From contig NZ_CP026993.1 in assembly GCF_013407145.1 (NCBI RefSeq), positions 1,014,590 through 1,078,589 on the forward strand: a stretch of DNA of 64,000 nt. The letters run 5' to 3'. The position numbers and the translations under genes are program-made. This DNA comes from Nitrosopumilus cobalaminigenes. GTDB taxonomy: Archaea > Thermoproteota > Nitrososphaeria > Nitrososphaerales > Nitrosopumilaceae. Within the stretch, counting starts at the first letter, position 1; each line of letters starts with the position of its first letter. Below are positions 59,335-64,000 of this stretch, one piece after another. The notes beneath the pieces were generated by a model. It was not told the origin of the DNA. It made no database searches and saw only the letters and a program-made list of their open reading frames with translations.

Positions 59335-62300
59335 ATGGAACTTTCCACTAAATTTGACGCAAAAGCAATAGAATCTCAAGTTAAAGAATACATCAAATCC
59401 ATTGATTTAGAAAAACAAATTTTTGCATCAGACAAACCTGAGAAAATTAGATTTATCGAGGGGCCACCGACCATGAACGGTATTCCTCACGCAGGTCATC
59501 TTAGAGGCCGAGTCATCAAAGATTTGTGGTACAGATTCAATACATTGCAAGGTAAAAAAATTGAATTTAACGGAGGATGGGATACACAGGGACTTCCAGT
59601 GGAATTACAGGTTGAAAAAGAGCTTGGGGTTTCAGGAGGAAAAACTGAAGCAATCAAAGAGTTTGGAGTAGAGAGAATTGTTGCAGAATGTAAAAAAGTT
59701 GTAGAGAAATTCAACAAGACATGGGTAGAAGTTGATGATTTACTTGGAATGTCATTTAATCATGAAAAAGCATATTGGACTTTTAGAGATGAATTTATTG
59801 AAAGAGAATGGCAAGTTCTCAAAAAAGCATATGAAAATAAAATTTTAGAAGAAGACTTTACAGTTATTGCATATTGTCCTAGTTGCCAAACATCACTTAG
59901 TCATGCAGAAGTAAATCAAGGATATGAAGAAGTCAAAGACCCATCATTATACTATAAAGTAAAACTAGTAGATGAAGATGCATTTTTGATAGTTTGGACT
60001 ACGATGCCATTTACACTGGTTACAGATGCAATGGTAGGACTACAACCAGAAGAAGAATATGCATATGTCAAAGTTGAAAGTGAAACATGGGTAATTGGAA
60101 AAACAAGATTAGAAGAATTGATGATAGAACTAAAAATTGAAGAATACCAAATTGAGAAAACTGCAAAAGGCTCAGAATTTGAAGGGAAAAAATACATCCA
60201 CCCACTATTAGATTTGATTCCAGAATTAAATGAAATTTCAAAATTAGAGAATTATCACGTTGCAGTATCTGAAACTTTTGTAGATGCAAGCACAGGTAGT
60301 GGACTAGTACATCTTTCACCAGCAAACGGTGAGGAAGATATCAAAATTGCAAACAAAAGAAAAGTCAAAATTTTTAGTCCAATTAACGACGAGGTGAAAT
60401 TTACAGATAAGGCAGGTAAATACCAAGGAATGTTTGTCAGAGATGCAGACAGACCAATTGTAGAGGATCTCAAAGAGCACAATGCTCTGGTAAAAATAGG
60501 TAAAATCAAACACAAATATCCACTATGCTGGAGATCACACCATCCAATCGTATGGCTTGCTAGAAGAGGTTGGTTTTACAAATTAGATAGACTAGAAAAC
60601 AAAGCAATTGATGCTGCTGAAAGTGTAGAATACTTTTTTGAGCAACCAAAGAATAGATTTCTCGGAATTATCAAAGAAAGGCATCCATGGTGTATTTCGC
60701 GTGAAAGAATTTGGGGATGTCCATTACCTGTTTGGAATTGTGGAGATTGTGGTGAGAAGAGCTGGTTCTTTACAAGAAAAGACATTGTAGAGTCAGCAGA
60801 CAAGTTACCTGATGGCCCAGACTTTGAATTGCACAGACCATGGATTGACAACATTACAGTAAAATGCAAAAAATGTAATGGAGTCAATACAAAAAGAGAA
60901 GAATATGTTTTAGATACATGGCACAACAGTGGTTCTGCACCATATTCATCATTAACAGATGAAGAATATTCTAATGAAATTCCAGCTCCTTTCTTTACAG
61001 AAGGGATTGATCAAACTAGAGGATGGGCATATACTCTATTAATTGAAAATGTGATTTTAAACAACTCTGCAATCCCTCCCTACAAAGCATTCTTGTTTCA
61101 AGGACATGTACTTGATGAAAAAGGAGGCAAAATGAGTAAGAGTAAAGGAAATGTTTTGGAAGGAGCAGAATTATTACAAAAATATCCAGCAGATTTGATT
61201 AGATTCTATTTCATGTGGAAAGCAAGTCCAATTGAACCCCTTAGTTTCAGCACAGATGAATTAATGTCAAGACCATACCAAGTGATAAACACATTATTCA
61301 ATTTACACCTGTACTTTCAACAAAATAGTCAATACGATAATTTTGATAATACAAACACAATTGAATGGGCAAAACAAAACGATTTGCTCACATCACCAGA
61401 CATTTGGCTATTATCAAAACTTCAAAAACTAATTCAAATCTTGACTGAAAAGAATGAGACATGCAAGTTCCACGAAGGAGCAAAGGCAATGGATGATTTT
61501 ATAATTAACAATCTTAGTCAGATATACATTCCAATTACAAGAGGAGAGTTGTGGGATGAGGATGAAGAAAAGAAAAACAGAAGGCTTTCAATTTATGCAG
61601 TACTAAGTGAGGTGCTCAAAACACTAGATATTTTGATTCATCCATTTTGCCCATTTACTAGTGAACATCTGTATCAATCAGTGTTTTCAGGAAAACAAAG
61701 CATACTGCTTGACAAATGGCCAACATATCAAGAGTCACTAGTCAATGAAGAAATTGAAGAATCATTTGACATTATGAAAGATGTGGTATCTATCTCATCA
61801 GCTGCCAGGATGAAAGGAAAATTAAAGAGAAGATGGCCATTAAATGAAGCACAAATTTGTGTTCAGAAAGGTCAAAAGGTAAAACTTGAATCATTATCTG
61901 AATTATTACAATCACAGCTCAACGTGGAAAAATTTACCATTACTGAAACAGAAAAAGAATCAGGTCTTGAACAAATTTTAGAATTAAAGCAGTTAGGATT
62001 ACCAGTAAAAGGAATTGTAGAATTAGAAAGAAAAAGAATTGGACCAAAAGCAAAACAACACATGGGAAAATTGGTTTCAACATTTAATGAAACAGATCCT
62101 GAAGAAATTATTTCATCGCTACAAAAAGAATCAAAATATGATTTTGATATTGATGGTGAAAAAATATCATTAGACAATGAAGATTTTATCATAGACTTTG
62201 ATGCAAGTGAGAATTTTGCAGTTGCAAAAAGAGACAATTACACTGTACTAATTTCAACATCAAGAAACAGAGAGATGATGGCAAGAGGATTAGTCAAAGA

Positions 62301-62532
62301 CATTGCTCGAAGACTGCAAACTCTAAGAAAAGAAAGAGGATACACACCAACGGATGTTTTAGAGGTAGCATCAATTTTGGAATTAGATGAAGAATCACTT
62401 GAGATGATGAAAGAAAAAGCAAAAGAATTGGCATTTTTGGTCAGAGTAAAACAAGTCAACTTTACAGAGTCTTGTAAAGAATACAAAGAAGATGACATTG
62501 ATGGTCAAAAAATCAAGATTTCTGTAGAATAG
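59335..62532 (+). CDS. ileS: isoleucyl-tRNA synthetase
   Basis: 1065 residues, class I. The HIGH-type motif is GIPHAGHLRG (about 51) and the KMSKS motif is GGKMSKSKGN (about 600). The editing domain lies between, with TWxTMPFTL-like VWTTMPFTL. Cysteine pairs (CPSC, CGDCGE and CKKCNG) bind zinc. The long C-terminal part after residue 830 contacts the tRNA anticodon. Length and motifs match archaeal/eukaryotic-type IleRS. Confidence 0.96.
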   Translation: MELSTKFDAKAIESQVKEYIKSIDLEKQIFASDKPEKIRFIEGPPTMNGIPHAGHLRGRVIKDLWYRFNTLQGKKIEFNGGWDTQGLPVELQVEKELGVSGGKTEAIKEFGVERIVAECKKVVEKFNKTWVEVDDLLGMSFNHEKAYWTFRDEFIEREWQVLKKAYENKILEEDFTVIAYCPSCQTSLSHAEVNQGYEEVKDPSLYYKVKLVDEDAFLIVWTTMPFTLVTDAMVGLQPEEEYAYVKVESETWVIGKTRLEELMIELKIEEYQIEKTAKGSEFEGKKYIHPLLDLIPELNEISKLENYHVAVSETFVDASTGSGLVHLSPANGEEDIKIANKRKVKIFSPINDEVKFTDKAGKYQGMFVRDADRPIVEDLKEHNALVKIGKIKHKYPLCWRSHHPIVWLARRGWFYKLDRLENKAIDAAESVEYFFEQPKNRFLGIIKERHPWCISRERIWGCPLPVWNCGDCGEKSWFFTRKDIVESADKLPDGPDFELHRPWIDNITVKCKKCNGVNTKREEYVLDTWHNSGSAPYSSLTDEEYSNEIPAPFFTEGIDQTRGWAYTLLIENVILNNSAIPPYKAFLFQGHVLDEKGGKMSKSKGNVLEGAELLQKYPADLIRFYFMWKASPIEPLSFSTDELMSRPYQVINTLFNLHLYFQQNSQYDNFDNTNTIEWAKQNDLLTSPDIWLLSKLQKLIQILTEKNETCKFHEGAKAMDDFIINNLSQIYIPITRGELWDEDEEKKNRRLSIYAVLSEVLKTLDILIHPFCPFTSEHLYQSVFSGKQSILLDKWPTYQESLVNEEIEESFDIMKDVVSISSAARMKGKLKRRWPLNEAQICVQKGQKVKLESLSELLQSQLNVEKFTITETEKESGLEQILELKQLGLPVKGIVELERKRIGPKAKQHMGKLVSTFNETDPEEIISSLQKESKYDFDIDGEKISLDNEDFIIDFDASENFAVAKRDNYTVLISTSRNREMMARGLVKDIARRLQTLRKERGYTPTDVLEVASILELDEESLEMMKEKAKELAFLVRVKQVNFTESCKEYKEDDIDGQKIKISVE

Positions 62533-62584
62533 ATTTTGATTGCTGATGCAATATTTTTATTAGAATCAAAAAGTCCATAAGCAA

Positions 62585-63169
62585 ATGTCCGAATCAAATC
62601 CAAATGTTGTTGGAATTAACGTTCTAAAACAAAATGGCCTAGATGTTGATGAATTGGTTAAAGAACTAATCAAAAATGCAGCAGTTGAATTTACTGCATA
62701 CTATTACTTTACCAATCTCAGAGCACATTGTACAGGCATAGAAGGTGAAGGATTGAAAGGAATTATCGAAGATGCAAGACTAGAAGATCTTAGTCACTTT
62801 GAATCATGCCTTGAGAGAATCTACCAATTAGGTGGAGCACTCCCAAATGACGCAACTGAATTTATCAAAATTTCAGGTTGTGGATTCTTACAACTTCCAG
62901 AAAATCCAACAGATCATAATGCGATTCTAGAAAAATGTCTCAAAGCAGAACAAGGAGCAATTGTCAACTGGAATAAAATTTGTCAGATGACATTAGGAAA
63001 AGATCCTGCCACATATGATATTGCAAAAGATATCTTGGCTGAAGAGATTGAACATGAGTCTTGGTTCCTAGAGCTAATCTATGGAAGACCATCAGGACAC
63101 ATGAGAAGAAAGTATGCAGGTGAAAGACCACATACAAGAAAACATTCTAGAGCATTAGATATGGCCTAA
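62585..63169 (+). CDS. Dps-like (DPSL) ferritin-family protein
   Basis: 194 residues. A ferritin four-helix bundle with metal ligands in AAVEFTAYYYF (Glu), RLEDLSHFESC (Glu, His) and AEEIEHESWF (Glu, Glu, His). A pair of cysteines (SGCGFLQLP and LEKCLKAEQG) fits the thioferritin subgroup of Dps-like proteins, which guard against peroxide while storing iron. The basic C-terminus (HMRRKYAGERPHTRKH) could bind DNA or the cage surface. Confidence 0.85.
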   Translation: MSESNPNVVGINVLKQNGLDVDELVKELIKNAAVEFTAYYYFTNLRAHCTGIEGEGLKGIIEDARLEDLSHFESCLERIYQLGGALPNDATEFIKISGCGFLQLPENPTDHNAILEKCLKAEQGAIVNWNKICQMTLGKDPATYDIAKDILAEEIEHESWFLELIYGRPSGHMRRKYAGERPHTRKHSRALDMA

Positions 63170-63281
63170 GTGCCAAATCATTTTCTTTTTAAAATTCACA
63201 CTCAAGGTGACTTTAATGACGACAAATTGTGAAGATGCGTTGTTTTATCACGGTTAAATAGAAAAATCACGTAATCATATC

Positions 63282-63611
63282 ATGGTAAAACAGATTAGTC
63301 TAGATGCATGGCAAATTCAGCATTTATCAGATCTGTTAGAAAAAGGCTCAAACATTGTTGCAAAAACAAACAGGCCAATTGTCCTGTATAGACAAACTCT
63401 AGAAGAAGAAGAAGAATCCTATGAAGAGATTGTATGTACACTTACCAAAGGATATGTAATTGAGCAGATGGTGACATCAGGAGGAATTCTAGTTCCAAGT
63501 TTCCACCAACAGTTTGTATTTACAATTGAAGAATATCCTCAAGAGTTATTGAGAAAAAGCAAAGATCGCTTTTTAGAAATGATTGATTTTCTTGATGAGC
63601 AATTAAAATAG
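63282..63611 (+). CDS. hypothetical 109-residue protein
   Basis: 109 residues with ISLDAWQIQHLSDLLEKGSNI, an acidic loop (TLEEEEESYEE), and YVIEQMVTSGGILVPSFHQQ. Helix-strand pattern; no motif recognised. ATG 63282. It lies 40 bp before sucC on the same strand, so cotranscription is possible. Confidence 0.65.
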   Translation: MVKQISLDAWQIQHLSDLLEKGSNIVAKTNRPIVLYRQTLEEEEESYEEIVCTLTKGYVIEQMVTSGGILVPSFHQQFVFTIEEYPQELLRKSKDRFLEMIDFLDEQLK

Positions 63612-63651
63612 TATCATAGTTAATAAAGACCGTAAAATTCATGATTCTTGC

Positions 63652-64000
63652 ATGCAATTACTAGAATTTCAGGCTAAGGAACTATTCCGAGAGTATGGAA
63701 TTAATCTTCTTCATAGTATCTCATCTACCAATATTGAAGAGGGCAGAAAACATGCAAAAGAATTAGGATATCCATTTGTAATTAAAATTCAAGTTCCAGT
63801 AGGTGGCAGAGGCAAAGCAGGCGGCATTCAAAAATGCCAAAATGATGACGAATTTGAGCTAAAATACCCCCAAGTCATGGACTTGACAATTAAAGGTGAA
63901 AAAGCAAGAGCAATCTTACTTGAAAAAATGGCAGATATCAAAAAGGAATTATATCTTTCAATATTTTTGAATCGTTCAAAAAGATGTTACACTATTATCG
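63652..64000 (+). CDS. sucC: succinyl-CoA synthetase beta subunit, N-terminal part
   Basis: The gene begins at ATG 63652 and leaves the window after 116 codons. MQLLEFQAKELFREYGI is the standard N-terminus of ATP-grasp SucC, followed by FVIKIQVPVGGRGKAGGIQ (ATP lysine and glycine loop). SucC with SucD interconverts succinate and succinyl-CoA. Other ADP-forming acyl-CoA synthetases share this domain, so the exact substrate is not certain from the visible part. Confidence 0.85.
   Translation, partial: MQLLEFQAKELFREYGINLLHSISSTNIEEGRKHAKELGYPFVIKIQVPVGGRGKAGGIQKCQNDDEFELKYPQVMDLTIKGEKARAILLEKMADIKKELYLSIFLNRSKRCYTII

Noticed and set aside
7979-62616. 16-mer CAAATGTTGTTGGAAT at 7979, 52140 and 62601
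   Set aside because: Two copies fall in unrelated coding regions (52140 and 62601) and one in a promoter region. With this base composition a chance triple is likely, and there is no flanking similarity.

Overview
The window is visibly AT-rich, densely packed archaeal DNA. It is best explained as a marine ammonia-oxidising thaumarchaeon close to Nitrosopumilus. The supporting genes are a TATA-binding protein with AT-rich TATA boxes placed 20-30 nt before many start codons, class I lysyl-tRNA synthetase, the F420 synthase pair cofG-cofH, two DUF5654 proteins, a PEFG-type C-terminal sorting signal, a plastocyanin-like cupredoxin and an iron-type semialdehyde reductase. Bacterial-type traits sit beside them: uvrBAC, folD, purN, Tag and an HtrA protease. 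No CRISPR array, insertion sequence, prophage or rRNA is visible. One tRNA is present, tRNA-Pro(UGG). I cannot assign the species.

Layout. 0-8 kb: 5' end of a Tsr3-like gene, a giant secreted lamin-tail/Ig-like repeat protein, tRNA-Pro, methionine aminopeptidase, zinc-ribbon microproteins, a DUF1512 protein, TBP and an EMAP-II-type tRNA-binding protein. 8-16 kb: lipid-binding-like protein, glycosyltransferase, HtrA protease, a tight cofG-cofH-TldD/PmbA operon, a Ca2+/Na+ exchanger, and a winged-helix gene whose start codon lies in a perfect palindrome. 16-27 kb: Usp, PAC2 protein, purM, a Kef-type antiporter, a histone-H1-like repeat protein, elp3, lysS, a coiled-coil protein, a PPOX protein, a cluster of unrecognised microproteins and ferritin. 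27-41 kb is mixed: a secreted protein, an Nramp relative, a carbonic-anhydrase-like protein, Tag, a CBS protein, the duplicated DUF5654 genes, RidA, zinc microproteins, a PEFG surface protein, DUF3179, DoxX, a DHH phosphoesterase with a lysine-rich tail, and citrate synthase. 41-64 kb: cupredoxin, uvrBAC, another PPOX protein, an LLM flavin/F420 oxidoreductase, the semialdehyde reductase, glycerate 2-kinase, an MBL nuclease, purN, folD, a formyl-THF cyclo-ligase, purD, ileS, a Dps-like ferritin and the start of sucC.

How the genes fit together. Purine synthesis (purM, purN, purD) and folate one-carbon genes (folD, cyclo-ligase) are spread along the window as single genes or pairs. F420 synthesis (cofGH) coexists with possible F420 users (LLM and PPOX proteins). 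Citrate synthase, the semialdehyde reductase, glycerate kinase and sucC serve central carbon metabolism. Ferritin and the Dps-like protein handle iron and oxidative stress.

Genome style. Many starts are TTG or GTG and lie within a few bases of the transcription start predicted from a TATA box, so leaderless transcripts are likely. Nearly all convergent pairs end within about 5 bp of each other or overlap. Many genes are shorter than 60 codons, and I list those I could read by hand. Nothing amounts to a clearly new defence or mobile system. The best leads are the near-identical DUF5654 duplication with a gained zinc finger, the start-codon palindrome, the microprotein cluster at 25.3-26.5 kb, and the two independent H1-like lysine tails.
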